DNA from: Mesorhizobium sp. INR15
GTDB taxonomy: Bacteria; Pseudomonadota; Alphaproteobacteria; Rhizobiales; Rhizobiaceae
Reading direction: 5' to 3'
NCBI RefSeq assembly: GCF_015500075.1
Contig: NZ_CP045496.1
Coordinates: forward strand, 3,668,001-3,732,000
Length of the DNA stretch: 64,000 bases
Position 1 is the first letter of the stretch, and each line of letters starts with the position of its first letter. The notes below the pieces were generated by a model. It searched no databases and was not told the DNA's origin. It saw only the letters and a list, made by a program, of their open reading frames with translations. Positions 37,978 through 47,203 of this stretch are shown piece by piece. The position numbers were made by a program, and so were the translations under genes.

Positions 37978-38466
37978 CTATTTCTCTCGAAGGCGAATCA
38001 AGGCCGTTGGAAGAGAGTTGAGAAACAAAACCAGGCAAACACAGAGAAGCACTATGTCCTTGTATAGAAACTCTCCAGCCAGAGTCCACGCAATGGGATC
38101 GGTGGAAATGCTCCATACTACGACCCCAGGGGTCGTAAAGAAAAACGACCAGGTGATCAGAAACGTACCGACCCCGATCAATGCGCCCAAGGCAGACAGG
38201 ATGGGCACAAAAGAACCGAAAGCCAAAAGAGCGGCCGTCACCAACTCGACGCAGCCCAGAAGATAGGCCTCGCCCCTAATTCCAAAAATCTGGAGCCAGG
38301 AAACGAACGGACTGTTGGAGATGAACAGAGCGATTCCTTGCGCTGACTGCGGTGTGAATTTCTGGATCCCGAACGACACGAAAATCAGCACCATTACCCA
38401 CCTGAGAATGGCTAGCGACCAATAGGAGCCGACGCCTTTCTCAGCGATATTGAACTCTCTAAGCAT
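37978..38466 (-). CDS. DUF417 family membrane protein (YkgB/RclC-like)
   Basis: A 162-aa protein starting MLREFNIAEKGVGSYW at ATG 38466. It has four hydrophobic helices (ILRWVMVLIFVSFGIQKF, CVELVTAALLAFGSF, LGALIGVGTFLITWSFF and a C-terminal helix). FGIQKF and FTTPGVVVW are family motifs. RclC in E. coli is linked to reactive chlorine resistance; transfer of that role here is inference. GC content is clearly lower than in the neighbours, and the gene sits about 200 bp from a tRNA 3' end, suggesting recent acquisition. Confidence 0.82.
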   Translation of the reverse strand: MLREFNIAEKGVGSYWSLAILRWVMVLIFVSFGIQKFTPQSAQGIALFISNSPFVSWLQIFGIRGEAYLLGCVELVTAALLAFGSFVPILSALGALIGVGTFLITWSFFFTTPGVVVWSISTDPIAWTLAGEFLYKDIVLLCVCLVLFLNSLPTALIRLREK

Positions 38467-38642
38467 GCAACGTCCTTTGCCGACAATTGGGAGGGGATAT
38501 GTCACACCACGGAGCCGCAGCGGCGGTGGTTTTTGCCAGCTGTAGGGCTCTTGAGGGCCACACAACTAACTTCGTCGGCGGAGAGATTTCGTTACATCCT
38601 CAAATTGAAAAAAATCGGTGTGCCCTGATCGGCATCACAGCC

Positions 38643-39653
38643 CTACTTCTCCGAAACGCCGGCCTCGGCAAAGCTCGCCATGTGGGCGTGGCACTCCAGC
38701 GCGGAGCGCACGACATTGACGGCGAGGCAGGCGCCGGAGCCTTCGCCGAGACGCATGCCGAGGTCGAGCAGCGGTGGCATGCCGAGGGCTTCGAGCAGGC
38801 CACGATGCCCCGATTCGGCGGAGACGTGCGCCGCGATCGTGTGGGCGAGGCCGGTCGGGTGCAGCTTGGCCAGTGGGGCGGCAGCCGCTGTGCAGACGAA
38901 GCCGTCGAGCAGCACCGGTATGCCATGGTGGCGCGCGGCCAGCGTCGCGCCGAAGATGGCGGCGAGTTCGCGTCCGCCAAGCGCGGCGGCGATAGCAAGC
39001 GGATCGGCGAGAGCCTGCGCGTGGCGCTTTAGGCCTGCCTCGATTGCGACCACCTTGCGCTTCAGGCCGGCGTCGTCGACGCCTGTGCCGCGTCCAGTCC
39101 ATTTTTCCGCTCCGCCGCCAAACAAGGCGGCCGATATGGCCGCCGCCGGCGTCGTGTTGCCAATGCCCATTTCGCCGAAGCAGATGAGATCGAGGTCTTT
39201 CGTCACCGCGTCGTAGCCGGCTGAGACGGCTGTCAGGAACGCCTCGTCGTCCATCGCCGGCACTTGCGTGAAGTCGCCTGTGGGATGATCGAGGTCGAGC
39301 GGGATGACGTCGAGTTCGGCGCCGGCAATGCGGGCAAGCTGGTTGATGGCGGCGCCACCGCCGGCGAAATTCGCCACCATCTGCACCGTGACTTCCGACG
39401 GGAAGGCCGACACGCCTTGCGCGGTAACGCCGTGGTTGCCGGCAAAGACGAAGACTTTCACGCGGTCGAGTTTTGGCATGTCGCGGCCCTGCCAGCGCGC
39501 CAGCCATGCGGCGATGGTTTCCAGCCGGCCGAGGCTGCCTTGCGGCTTGGTCAGCGTGTCCTGACGGCGGGCGACCGCATTGGCGGCGGTGTCGCTGCCT
39601 GTGGGCAAATCGAGGCAGGCGGCGCGCAATTCATCGAGCGATTTGAATGGCAT
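38643..39653 (-). CDS. cobT: nicotinate-nucleotide-dimethylbenzimidazole phosphoribosyltransferase
   Basis: A 336-aa enzyme (CobU in Pseudomonas denitrificans nomenclature) that makes alpha-ribazole phosphate for the lower ligand of cobalamin. Recognised by FVFAGNHGVTAQGVSAFPSE, the glycine-rich FGEMGIGNTTPAAAISAAL motif and the C-terminal SAESGHRGLLEALG. It is the last gene of the leftward cob block, 24 nt after cobS. This is not the cobaltochelatase CobT. Confidence 0.95.
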   Translation of the reverse strand: MPFKSLDELRAACLDLPTGSDTAANAVARRQDTLTKPQGSLGRLETIAAWLARWQGRDMPKLDRVKVFVFAGNHGVTAQGVSAFPSEVTVQMVANFAGGGAAINQLARIAGAELDVIPLDLDHPTGDFTQVPAMDDEAFLTAVSAGYDAVTKDLDLICFGEMGIGNTTPAAAISAALFGGGAEKWTGRGTGVDDAGLKRKVVAIEAGLKRHAQALADPLAIAAALGGRELAAIFGATLAARHHGIPVLLDGFVCTAAAAPLAKLHPTGLAHTIAAHVSAESGHRGLLEALGMPPLLDLGMRLGEGSGACLAVNVVRSALECHAHMASFAEAGVSEK

Positions 39654-39677
39654 GGGAAGGGTTTCTCCGAGACAGAG

Positions 39678-40445
39678 TCAGGAAAGGGCAACGGAAGCGA
39701 CGAGAAGCACTGTGATTTCGGCCAGTTGCTGCAAGGCGCCGATCGTATCCCCGGTCTGGCCGTCGATCTGATTGAGGCAAAGCGCACGGAAGCCGACGAA
39801 GACAAGGCCGATCAGGATGGCGGCGCAGACAGCGCCGCCCGGTCCCAGCAGGAGCAGCGACACAGCGCCAATTGCCGCGCCGGCAATCGCGGTCCGTTTT
39901 GAGACTGTGCCGGCATCGGCCGAGAGGCCGTCAATGCGAGCTGATGGCAGCAGATGCATGAAAGCGCCGAGCAGGCCGCGCGAGGCGGCATGCGCGGCGA
40001 CAAGGCCGAACAGCGCCTGCGTCGGCTCGGTGAATTGCGAAATGACACTCCAGCGCAACAGCAGCGACAGGCCGAGTGCGGCGGCGCCATAGGCGCCGAT
40101 GCGGCTGTCGCGCATGATTTCGAGTTTGCGGCCCCTGTTCTTGCCGCCGCCAAAGCCGTCGGCGACGTCGGAAAGCCCATCCTCATGCAGGCAACCGGTG
40201 ACGAGCATGGTTGCGGCCAGCGCAAGTGCCGCCGCCGGCGCCATGGCGACGCCAAATCGTTCCGCCGTGGCAAAGACGATCGCGCCGATCAAACCGACCG
40301 CAAGGCCAACGACCGGAGCGGCCCAGATCGCCTCGGCAAGGGTTCTGCCGCGAAAATCAAAGATCGGCAGCGGCAACCGGGTGAAGAAGACAAGGCACAG
40401 CGCGATGTCGTCGAGCAGCTGGCGCGGGGAAGGGAGGGTGTTCAT
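39678..40445 (-). CDS. cobS: adenosylcobinamide-GDP ribazoletransferase (cobalamin synthase)
   Basis: A 255-aa polytopic inner-membrane enzyme (CobV in P. denitrificans nomenclature) joining AdoCbi-GDP and alpha-ribazole to give adenosylcobalamin (phosphate). Motifs include FFTRLPLP near residue 20, the acidic CLHEDGLSDVADGFGGG and RDSRIGAYGAAALGL. Its start overlaps cobB by 4 nt. It supplies the final joining step with the cobT product. Confidence 0.94.
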   Translation of the reverse strand: MNTLPSPRQLLDDIALCLVFFTRLPLPIFDFRGRTLAEAIWAAPVVGLAVGLIGAIVFATAERFGVAMAPAAALALAATMLVTGCLHEDGLSDVADGFGGGKNRGRKLEIMRDSRIGAYGAAALGLSLLLRWSVISQFTEPTQALFGLVAAHAASRGLLGAFMHLLPSARIDGLSADAGTVSKRTAIAGAAIGAVSLLLLGPGGAVCAAILIGLVFVGFRALCLNQIDGQTGDTIGALQQLAEITVLLVASVALS

Positions 40446-41758
40446 TCGCCCCTCGCGATGGCGTGGAAGAAGGTGCCGCTGACGTGGCCGCGCCGGTAGC
40501 CGGAAGCGCCGATGGGCGTGCCCTGGCCATCGGCGAGATCGGCCAATGGCTCGTCATTGCCGCTTGCTGTCATTTGCGCATAGTGGAATTCGTGGCCACG
40601 GATCAGCGCGCCTTGCGAACCCAATGGGCAATCGGCGCGTAGTCGCGCCTCGCGATAGCCGAGGTTCATCTTGCGCCGGGCAAAGCTGGTTGAGTGACCA
40701 AGCAGGCCGAGCATCCTGTGCGTCTCGCCGGCTGCATCTTCCAGCGCTTCGCCAAGCACCATGAAGCCCCCGCACTCACCATGGATGGGTTTTTTGGCGG
40801 CGAAACGCGCCATGCCTGCTTGGAAATTCCTGGCCGCGGCAAGGCGGCCGGCATGAAGCTCGGGATAGCCGCCCGGCAGCCAGCAGACGTCGCAACTCTC
40901 ATTAGGTGCTTCATCGGCAAGCGGCGAGAAGGCAACGATGTCCGCGCCAGCCTTGCGCCAATAGGCGGCGACATGCGGATAGAGGAAGGTGAACGCCGCA
41001 TCCTCGGCCAGCGCGATGCGCTGGCCGGGTGGCGGCAAGGCGTCAGTGAAATCGCCCGCTGCAGGGGTGAGAGGCGTTGCCAGCCGGATGATCGCGTCGA
41101 GATCGAGCGATTTTTCGGCCATGTCGGCCAGCCGGTCGAGATGCGCCATCAGGTCATCATATTCGCCGGCCTGGACCAGGCCGAGATGGCGTTCAGGCAG
41201 GTTCAAACTGGGATCGCGCAGGATCGCGCCGACCACTGGCAGGCCGATCGCCTCGATGGCGTCGCCCGACAGGCGGCGATGGCGTTCGCTACCGAGCCGG
41301 TTGAGCACCACGCCGGCCATGCGCACGTCAGGATCATAGGTGGCAAAGCCCTTGGCAACAGCGGCTGCCGTGGTCGATTGGCCGGAGACGTCGAGCACCA
41401 GCAGGACCGGGAGGCCGTAGAGCCGGGCGAGATCGGCGGCTGAGCCTGTTCGGCCGGGTGCTGCCGGTATCCCGTCGAACAGGCCCATGGCGCTTTCGAG
41501 GATGACGAAGTCGGTATCGTCGGCGGCTTGCGCGGCCAACGCGTTGAGCAGCGACGGCGGCATCGCCCAGCTGTCGAGATTGACGCCGGAGAGGCCGGTG
41601 GCTGCCGTGTGAAAGCCGGGATCGATATAGTCGGGGCCGGACTTGGCGCCGCGCACCTTCAGGCCGCGCCGGGTCAGCGCGCGCAGGATGCCGATGGTGA
41701 CGCTGGTCTTGCCGGAGCCGGAGCGCGGCGCGCCGATGATGATGGCGCGGGCGGTCAT
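40442..41758 (-). CDS. cobB: cobyrinate (hydrogenobyrinate) a,c-diamide synthase
   Basis: A 438-aa amidotransferase that amidates the a and c side chains using glutamine and ATP. The N-terminal P-loop is IIGAPRSGSGKTSVTIGILR and the C-terminal glutaminase domain has the nucleophile Cys in HGECGGFMVLGEAL. In the aerobic route the substrate is hydrogenobyrinic acid, upstream of cobalt insertion by the CobN complex. It overlaps cobA and cobS by 4 nt each. Confidence 0.95.
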   Translation of the reverse strand: MTARAIIIGAPRSGSGKTSVTIGILRALTRRGLKVRGAKSGPDYIDPGFHTAATGLSGVNLDSWAMPPSLLNALAAQAADDTDFVILESAMGLFDGIPAAPGRTGSAADLARLYGLPVLLVLDVSGQSTTAAAVAKGFATYDPDVRMAGVVLNRLGSERHRRLSGDAIEAIGLPVVGAILRDPSLNLPERHLGLVQAGEYDDLMAHLDRLADMAEKSLDLDAIIRLATPLTPAAGDFTDALPPPGQRIALAEDAAFTFLYPHVAAYWRKAGADIVAFSPLADEAPNESCDVCWLPGGYPELHAGRLAAARNFQAGMARFAAKKPIHGECGGFMVLGEALEDAAGETHRMLGLLGHSTSFARRKMNLGYREARLRADCPLGSQGALIRGHEFHYAQMTASGNDEPLADLADGQGTPIGASGYRRGHVSGTFFHAIARGE

Positions 41759-42573
41759 GAATTGCCTGCCAACGCCGCGCGCATGGCGACGATGCCGCCG
41801 ACGACGATCAGCGCCGGCGACGCCAGCCCTGCCGCCGCTGCTTCTTCGGCAATGGTGGCGAGTGTCGCGACAACGATGCGCTCCTGCGGCGTTGTCGCGG
41901 CAACAATCACCGCTGCTGGCGTTGATGGCGCGAGCCCGCCTTCAAGCAGCGAGCCGGCGATCAAGGGCAGATTGGCCATGCCCATGTAGATGACGACCGG
42001 TTGCCCGGTGCGGGCGATCGCCGCCCAATCCAAATCATCATCGGTGCCGGCGGCATGACCGGTGGCCAGGATCACCGCCTTGTTGATGCCGCGCATGGTG
42101 GCGGGAATGCCGGTGGCGGCCAGCGCACTGAGGCCGGACGTCAGGCCCGGCAGGACGCGGAACGGGATGGTTTCGCGCGCCAGCGCCAGCGCTTCTTCGC
42201 CTCCACGGCCAAACATATAGGGATCGCCGCCCTTCAGCCTGACCACACGGCGGCCTTCACGCGCCAGCCGAACCAGCAACGCGGTGATATCGTCCTGCTT
42301 CATCGACGGCTTTCCGCCGCGCTTGCCGGCGTAGAACAGCTCGGCATCGGCAGCCACCGCGACGACATCAGGCGAAACCAGCGCATCGTAGACCAAAGCA
42401 TCGGCCTCGGTCAGCGCCGCCAGCACTTCCAGCGTCAGGCAGCCGGGATCGCCTGGGCCGGCGCCGGCCAGCCAGACATGGCCGGGCTCAAGCGTCTGGG
42501 GCTTGAAATTCAGCCGCGCCAGCGCCTGTTCGAGCGCGGTGTTGCCGCTGTTGTTTTTGGCGTTGCCGCTCAC
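41755..42573 (-). CDS. cobA: uroporphyrinogen-III C-methyltransferase
   Basis: A 272-aa SAM-dependent enzyme making precorrin-2, the branch point from heme toward cobalamin and siroheme. Motifs are VWLAGAGPGDPGCLTLEVL near residue 28, VRLKGGDPYMFGRGGEEA and the C-terminal GMANLPLI. The SUMT body is preceded by about 25 extra N-terminal residues. It lacks the CysG dehydrogenase/ferrochelatase fusion, consistent with a cobalamin-dedicated copy. Confidence 0.95.
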   Translation of the reverse strand: MSGNAKNNSGNTALEQALARLNFKPQTLEPGHVWLAGAGPGDPGCLTLEVLAALTEADALVYDALVSPDVVAVAADAELFYAGKRGGKPSMKQDDITALLVRLAREGRRVVRLKGGDPYMFGRGGEEALALARETIPFRVLPGLTSGLSALAATGIPATMRGINKAVILATGHAAGTDDDLDWAAIARTGQPVVIYMGMANLPLIAGSLLEGGLAPSTPAAVIVAATTPQERIVVATLATIAEEAAAAGLASPALIVVGGIVAMRAALAGNS

Positions 42574-43334
42574 AATCCATCCCGTCCGCGAAAACGCCGC
42601 TGATAGTGGGCGTCGTAAAGTGAACTCTCGCCGAAATCCTCCGCCGCCAGCGAACGGCCGACAAAGATGATCGCGGTGCGCTCCATCGGATCGGCGGCGA
42701 GCAGCGCCTCGATCGTCGCCAGCGTGCCGGTCAGCACGCGCTCATCCGGCCATGAGGCGCGGAAGACGACCGCGACCGGACAATCGCCGCCGTAGCAGGG
42801 CGTCAGTTCCGCGACGACACGGTCGATGGCGTGGATGGCAAGATGGATGGCGAGTGTCGCACCGGTGCGGCCGAAGCCGCCCAGCGTTTCACCGGGCGGC
42901 ATCTTCGAGGCGCGGCCTGAGATGCGGGTCAGCACCAGGCTCTGGGCCACCTCAGGAATGGTCAACTCGCGGCGAAGTGCTGCCGCCGCGGCGGCGAAAG
43001 AGGGCACGCCCGGCGTCAGCGTGTAGGGGATGCCATGCTTGTCCAGCCGGCGGATCTGCTCGGCAACGGCGCTCCATACCGACAAGTCGCCGGAATGCAG
43101 GCGGGCGACGTCTTGGCCGGCCTTGTGAGCGGCGACATATTCGGCCTCGATCTCGTCGAGCGACATCGGTGCGGTGTCGATGAGTTTCGTTCCCGGTGCG
43201 CAGTGCTGCAAAAGCTCAGGCGCGACGATCGAGCCGGCGTGGAGGCACACCGGGCAGCTTGCCAGCAGCCGGCTGCCGCGCAGCGTGATGAGATCGGCGG
43301 CGCCCGGACCGGCGCCGATGAAATGGACGGTCAT
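42570..43334 (-). CDS. cobM: precorrin-4 C11-methyltransferase
   Basis: A 254-aa SAM-dependent methylase of the aerobic pathway. Starts MTVHFIGAGPGAADLITLRG; LHSGDLSVWSAVAEQ and the TPGVPSFAAAAAAL motif identify CobM/CbiF. It overlaps cobE and cobA by 4 nt each, so the chain is translationally coupled. Confidence 0.95.
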   Translation of the reverse strand: MTVHFIGAGPGAADLITLRGSRLLASCPVCLHAGSIVAPELLQHCAPGTKLIDTAPMSLDEIEAEYVAAHKAGQDVARLHSGDLSVWSAVAEQIRRLDKHGIPYTLTPGVPSFAAAAAALRRELTIPEVAQSLVLTRISGRASKMPPGETLGGFGRTGATLAIHLAIHAIDRVVAELTPCYGGDCPVAVVFRASWPDERVLTGTLATIEALLAADPMERTAIIFVGRSLAAEDFGESSLYDAHYQRRFRGRDGL

Positions 43335-43717
43335 TCGGCATCTCCGCTGATGGCGATGGCGCAGGTGACCGCGCCGAGCACGGTGCGAGGGCCGAGCAGT
43401 GTCGCCCCTTTGCCGGCAACGGCGAGAGCGGCCGCTTCGGAAGCCGACGGCGTCCCGGCCAGTGCCTGCGACAGATCGGACTGGCTGAATGTCTCGTCCG
43501 AGACCGACTTGAGCGCGGCTTCGTCGGCGACAATGACCGGAAGGTTCAGGGCGCGCCCAGCCGCCAGGATCGCCTCTTCGTCCTGCTTCAGTGTCACCGT
43601 GGCGAGGGCAGAAAGCGCTGTCATCGCGAGGCCATGCGCTTCGAGCGTGGTCTCGATCGCGGCAAGTACGTCCTCGACGCTGACGCCTTTGCGGCTGCCG
43701 ATGCCCGCGACCATCAT
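43331..43717 (-). CDS. cobE: cobalamin biosynthesis protein CobE (CbiG C-terminal domain family)
   Basis: About 128 aa if translation starts at ATG 43717 (MMVAGIGSRKGVS), which overlaps the cobL stop as ATGA; ATG 43735 is an alternative. It matches the CobE/CbiG C-terminal domain (GVSVEDVLAAIETTL, ATVTLKQDEEAIL, GKGATLLGPRTVLGAVTCAIA). Its exact role in the aerobic route is not settled; the position between cobL and cobM is normal for the family. Confidence 0.87.
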   Translation of the reverse strand: MMVAGIGSRKGVSVEDVLAAIETTLEAHGLAMTALSALATVTLKQDEEAILAAGRALNLPVIVADEAALKSVSDETFSQSDLSQALAGTPSASEAAALAVAGKGATLLGPRTVLGAVTCAIAISGDAE

Positions 43718-44955
43718 GGCTTTACCCACGACCATTGCGTAACCGGCATCGCCGGGCGCCACGCCTGCATCGAACCGACCGGGGAGGCGCGGGATATGGC
43801 GATGCGGGTGAGGTCGCCGCCGAGCGATGCGTGGCGGGCGAGAAGCAGCACTTCCATCTCAAGCGTCACCGCATTGGCGACCAGCCTGCCACCGGCTGGC
43901 AAAGCATTGATGGCAGCGTCGAGCACGCCGTCGTCACTGCCGCCGCCACCGATGAAGATCGCGTTGGGCGGGTCCAGCCCGGCAAGGGCCTCAGGGGCGG
44001 ATCCTTCGACAATAATCAGGCCCGGAACGCCGCCGGCGGTTGCGTTGCGATGGATGCGGGCAGCGCGCGTTGCATCCGGCTCAATGGCGATCGCACGCAT
44101 CGACGGGTGGGCCAGCATCCATTCGATGCCGATGGAACCAGAGCCGGCGCCGATATCCCACAACAGTTCGCCGCGCTTTGGCGCCAGCGCCGACAAGGTG
44201 ACGGCGCGGATTTCGCGCTTGGTGATCTGGCCGTCATGCTCGAACAGATGGTCGGCGATACCTGATGCCAAGGGCAGGACGCGGGCATCGGGCACGGAAT
44301 CAACTTCGATCGCCACCACATTGAGTGGATTGATGTTTTCGAGGTCGAAGGCATTGGCTTCAGTCGAGCGAAGGTCTTCACTCGGACCGCCCAGTGCTTC
44401 CAGAACGGTCAGCCGCGAAGCGCCGAAGCCGGTTTCGCTCAGCAGGCGCGCGATTGCCGCGGGTGCTTGCGCATCGGACGTCAGCGCGAGGATGCGGGTC
44501 GAGGGATGCAGCAGCGGCCGGATCAGGTCGAGCGGACGACCATGCAAGGAGATCGCCTCGACATCCTGCAGCGGCCAGCCGAGGCGCGATGCCGCCAACG
44601 AGAAGGCCGAGGGCGATGGGATGACATGCATGTCGTCGACCGAAACCTTGCGGGCGAGGGTGGCGCCGACACCATGGAAGAAGGGATCGCCAGAGGCGAG
44701 CACGCAGACGCGCCGGCCAGCCAGCGCCAGCACGTCATTCATCTCGGCATCGAAGGGAACCGGCCAGGCACGGGCCTCACCCTTGGCGAAGGCCGCTACA
44801 AGGGCGAGGTGACGCTTGCCGCCGAAGATGAATTCAGCGCTGGTGATCAGCTGCTTGGCCTCGTCGCCGAGACCGGCTAAACCGTCTTCGCCGATGCCGA
44901 TAACCGTCAGCCATTTCGACGTGTGTCTGGCGCTGCGCGGACCCTCAGCAGGCAT
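43714..44955 (-). CDS. cobL: precorrin-6Y C5,15-methyltransferase (decarboxylating)
   Basis: A 413-aa bifunctional enzyme. The N-terminal CbiE-like methylase begins WLTVIGIGEDGLAGL. The C-terminal CbiT-like domain carries the SAM motif LLWDIGAGSGSIGIEW. The start is ATG 44955; its codon overlaps the cobK ATG on the other strand. The cobL promoter must therefore lie inside cobK or beyond. It is the first gene of the second leftward cob run. Confidence 0.94.
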   Translation of the reverse strand: MPAEGPRSARHTSKWLTVIGIGEDGLAGLGDEAKQLITSAEFIFGGKRHLALVAAFAKGEARAWPVPFDAEMNDVLALAGRRVCVLASGDPFFHGVGATLARKVSVDDMHVIPSPSAFSLAASRLGWPLQDVEAISLHGRPLDLIRPLLHPSTRILALTSDAQAPAAIARLLSETGFGASRLTVLEALGGPSEDLRSTEANAFDLENINPLNVVAIEVDSVPDARVLPLASGIADHLFEHDGQITKREIRAVTLSALAPKRGELLWDIGAGSGSIGIEWMLAHPSMRAIAIEPDATRAARIHRNATAGGVPGLIIVEGSAPEALAGLDPPNAIFIGGGGSDDGVLDAAINALPAGGRLVANAVTLEMEVLLLARHASLGGDLTRIAISRASPVGSMQAWRPAMPVTQWSWVKP

Positions 44956-45724
44956 GATGACCCACCGAATTCTGATCCTTGGCGGAACCACCGAAGCCCG
45001 GCAACTGGCGGGTAAGCTTGATGCTCGCGCCGATCTGTCGGTCACGCTCTCGCTGGCCGGCCGCACTGAAAATCCGGTTGCGCAAGGCGTGCCGATCCGC
45101 TCGGGCGGTTTTGGCGGCGCGGACGGGCTCGCCGTCTATCTCAAGGAAAACGGCACCGATCTGCTGATAGACGCCACCCATCCCTACGCGGCGCGGATTT
45201 CCGCCAACGCGTCGCAAGCGGCGCATCAGGCAGGCGTTGCGATGCTTGCGTTGCGCCGTCCGGGCTGGGAGCCTGTCGAAGGCGATCGCTGGACAGTGGT
45301 CGATAGCGTGGCCGATGCGGTTCGGGCTCTCGGAGCAACGGCGCGCCACGCCTTCCTGGCGCTGGGCCGGCAAGAGGTCGCGGCTTTCGAAGCCGCGCCC
45401 CAGCACCACTATCTCATCCGCAGTGTCGATCCGGTCGAGCCGAAGCTTAGGGTTGCTGACGCCGAATATCTGTTGGCGCGCGGCCCGTTCCGGGAAGCTG
45501 ATGAACGCGTTTTGCTCGAACACCGGGGCATCGACGTCGTCGTGTCCAAGAACAGTGGCGGCGAGGCTACTTACGGGAAGATCGCGGTGGCGCGGGCGCT
45601 CGGCATCGAGGTGGTCATGGTCCGCAGGCCGACCCTGCCGGACGTTCCCTCGGCTGAAACCATCGAAGCGCTCGCCGCCATGGTCGATCATGTTCTGGAG
45701 CCTGAGATCGAACGCGGCGTGTAG
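44954..45724 (+). CDS. cobK: precorrin-6A reductase
   Basis: A 256-aa NADPH-dependent reductase converting precorrin-6A to precorrin-6B (dihydro form). Starts MMTHRILILGGTTEARQLAG; DLLIDATHPYAARISANA and ISKNSGG-like VVSKNSGGEATYGKI are family motifs. It is the only gene of the block on the plus strand, with its start overlapping that of cobL and its last 37 nt overlapping the 3' end of cobJ on the other strand. ATG 44957 is an equally possible start. Confidence 0.94.
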   Translation: MMTHRILILGGTTEARQLAGKLDARADLSVTLSLAGRTENPVAQGVPIRSGGFGGADGLAVYLKENGTDLLIDATHPYAARISANASQAAHQAGVAMLALRRPGWEPVEGDRWTVVDSVADAVRALGATARHAFLALGRQEVAAFEAAPQHHYLIRSVDPVEPKLRVADAEYLLARGPFREADERVLLEHRGIDVVVSKNSGGEATYGKIAVARALGIEVVMVRRPTLPDVPSAETIEALAAMVDHVLEPEIERGV

Positions 45725-46452
45725 ACCAGTGACGGCATGTCGCCGCGCCGGATGATCCGGGTTTCCGGCGAGCCGATGATGATGCAGGTGGCCATATCGG
45801 CCTTTTGCGCGTCGACATCGGCCAGCAGATAGACCTCGATACGCTCATCCGGCCGGCCTGCGGCGCGGCCGAAAATCACCGGCGTGGTGCCCGGCAGGAT
45901 GGCGGTCAGGCACTCGAAGGCGCGGCCCAACTGCCACGGCCGAGCCTTGCTGATCGGGTTGTAGAGCGCGATGACGAAACCGGCGCCAGCCGCCGCCAGC
46001 AGGCGCAGCTCGATCAACTCCCACGGCTTCAGATTGTCGGACAGCGAGATGGCGCAGAAATCATGGCCGAGCGGCGCGCCGATGCGGGCGGCAACGGCCA
46101 GCATCGCGGTGATGCCGGGCACCACAGCGACGTCGACCGCGCGCCATTTGGCCGGGCCGGCCTCGATCGCCTCGCAGACAGCCGCAGCCATCGCGAAGAC
46201 GCCTGGGTCGCCGCCGGAGACGACGGCGACATCATGGCCTTCGGCGGCCTTCACCAGCGCATCCTTGGAGCGGGCAAGTTCTTCGCGATTGTCCGAGGCA
46301 ACGCGGGTCTGGTCGGCGCGCAATTCGAGCCGGTCGAGATAGGGCTTGTAGCCGTAGAAGAATTTCGCCTGCTCCACGGCGTGGCTGGCCTCCGGCGTCA
46401 CCTGATCGGCGTTGCCTGGCCCAAGGCCGATGACGGTGAGACGGCCGCTCAT
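45688..46452 (-). CDS. cobJ: precorrin-3B C17-methyltransferase
   Basis: A 254-aa SAM-dependent ring-contraction methylase. It starts MSGRLTVIGLGPGNADQVTPEA; VVSGGDPGVFAMAAAV and the TAMLAVAARIGAPLGHDF segment identify CobJ/CbiH. It overlaps cobI by 4 nt and is convergent with cobK, sharing 37 nt of antisense sequence. It is the last gene of the riboswitch-led run. Confidence 0.95.
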   Translation of the reverse strand: MSGRLTVIGLGPGNADQVTPEASHAVEQAKFFYGYKPYLDRLELRADQTRVASDNREELARSKDALVKAAEGHDVAVVSGGDPGVFAMAAAVCEAIEAGPAKWRAVDVAVVPGITAMLAVAARIGAPLGHDFCAISLSDNLKPWELIELRLLAAAGAGFVIALYNPISKARPWQLGRAFECLTAILPGTTPVIFGRAAGRPDERIEVYLLADVDAQKADMATCIIIGSPETRIIRRGDMPSLVYTPRSISGSRT

Positions 46453-47201
46453 GCTTGTGCTCCCGATGCGCCAGGCCGGCCGGACCAGCCGGCGACCAGC
46501 ACGATGGCGAAATAGGGCGCCTTGTCGTCCTGCTTGTCGGTTAGCTTCATCGAGACGCTTCCAGCCATGGTGCCGCGTTCGACATAGACGGCGCGCGTCA
46601 GTTTGCCGGTGGCCTCAAGCGCCCGCCTGATCTTGGGCAGGTTCCGGCCAACCTTCATGATGACGGCGGCATCGGTGTCGGCAAGCCGGCGCGTCAGTTC
46701 GAATTCGCTCATCGTGCCGGGCAGCACCGTCAGCACATCGTCGCCCTGGACGATCGGCAGTCCGGTCTGCGACCAGCAGCCCGACATGGCGGTGACGCCT
46801 GGGATAACCTCGGTCGGAAAACGGTGCGCCAGGCGCACATGCAGGTGCATGTAGGAACCGTAAAACAGCGGGTCGCCTTCCGACAGGACGGCAACCATGC
46901 GCCCGGCATCGAGATGTTCGGCGACCCTTTCGGCGGACTCTTCGTAGAAGCCGGTGATCTGCGACCGGTAGTCGTCGTGATCCTTGTCGATTTCGGTGGT
47001 GACGGGATAGAGCAGCGGCAGTTCCATCATGTCAGGGCGAAAGCGCGCTTCGACGATGGCGCGCGCGTTGCTGTTGTTGCCGCGCTTGGCGAAATAGGCC
47101 ACGACATCGGCTTCCGCCAGCGCCCGGGCCGCCTTCAGCGTCAACAGTTCGGGATCGCCGGGACCGGTGCCGACGCCGACAAGCCGTCCTTTTGCCAACA
47201 T
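46449..47201 (-). CDS. cobI: precorrin-2 C20-methyltransferase
   Basis: A 250-aa SAM-dependent methylase. The start is ATG 47201 (MLAKGRLVGVGTGPGDPELL), 2 nt after the cobH stop; the frame remains open upstream but that part lies inside cobH. Motifs include LSEGDPLFYGSYMHLH and EVIPGVTAMSGCW. It makes precorrin-3A in the aerobic route. Confidence 0.95.
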   Translation of the reverse strand: MLAKGRLVGVGTGPGDPELLTLKAARALAEADVVAYFAKRGNNSNARAIVEARFRPDMMELPLLYPVTTEIDKDHDDYRSQITGFYEESAERVAEHLDAGRMVAVLSEGDPLFYGSYMHLHVRLAHRFPTEVIPGVTAMSGCWSQTGLPIVQGDDVLTVLPGTMSEFELTRRLADTDAAVIMKVGRNLPKIRRALEATGKLTRAVYVERGTMAGSVSMKLTDKQDDKAPYFAIVLVAGWSGRPGASGAQA

Positions 47202-47203
47202 GG

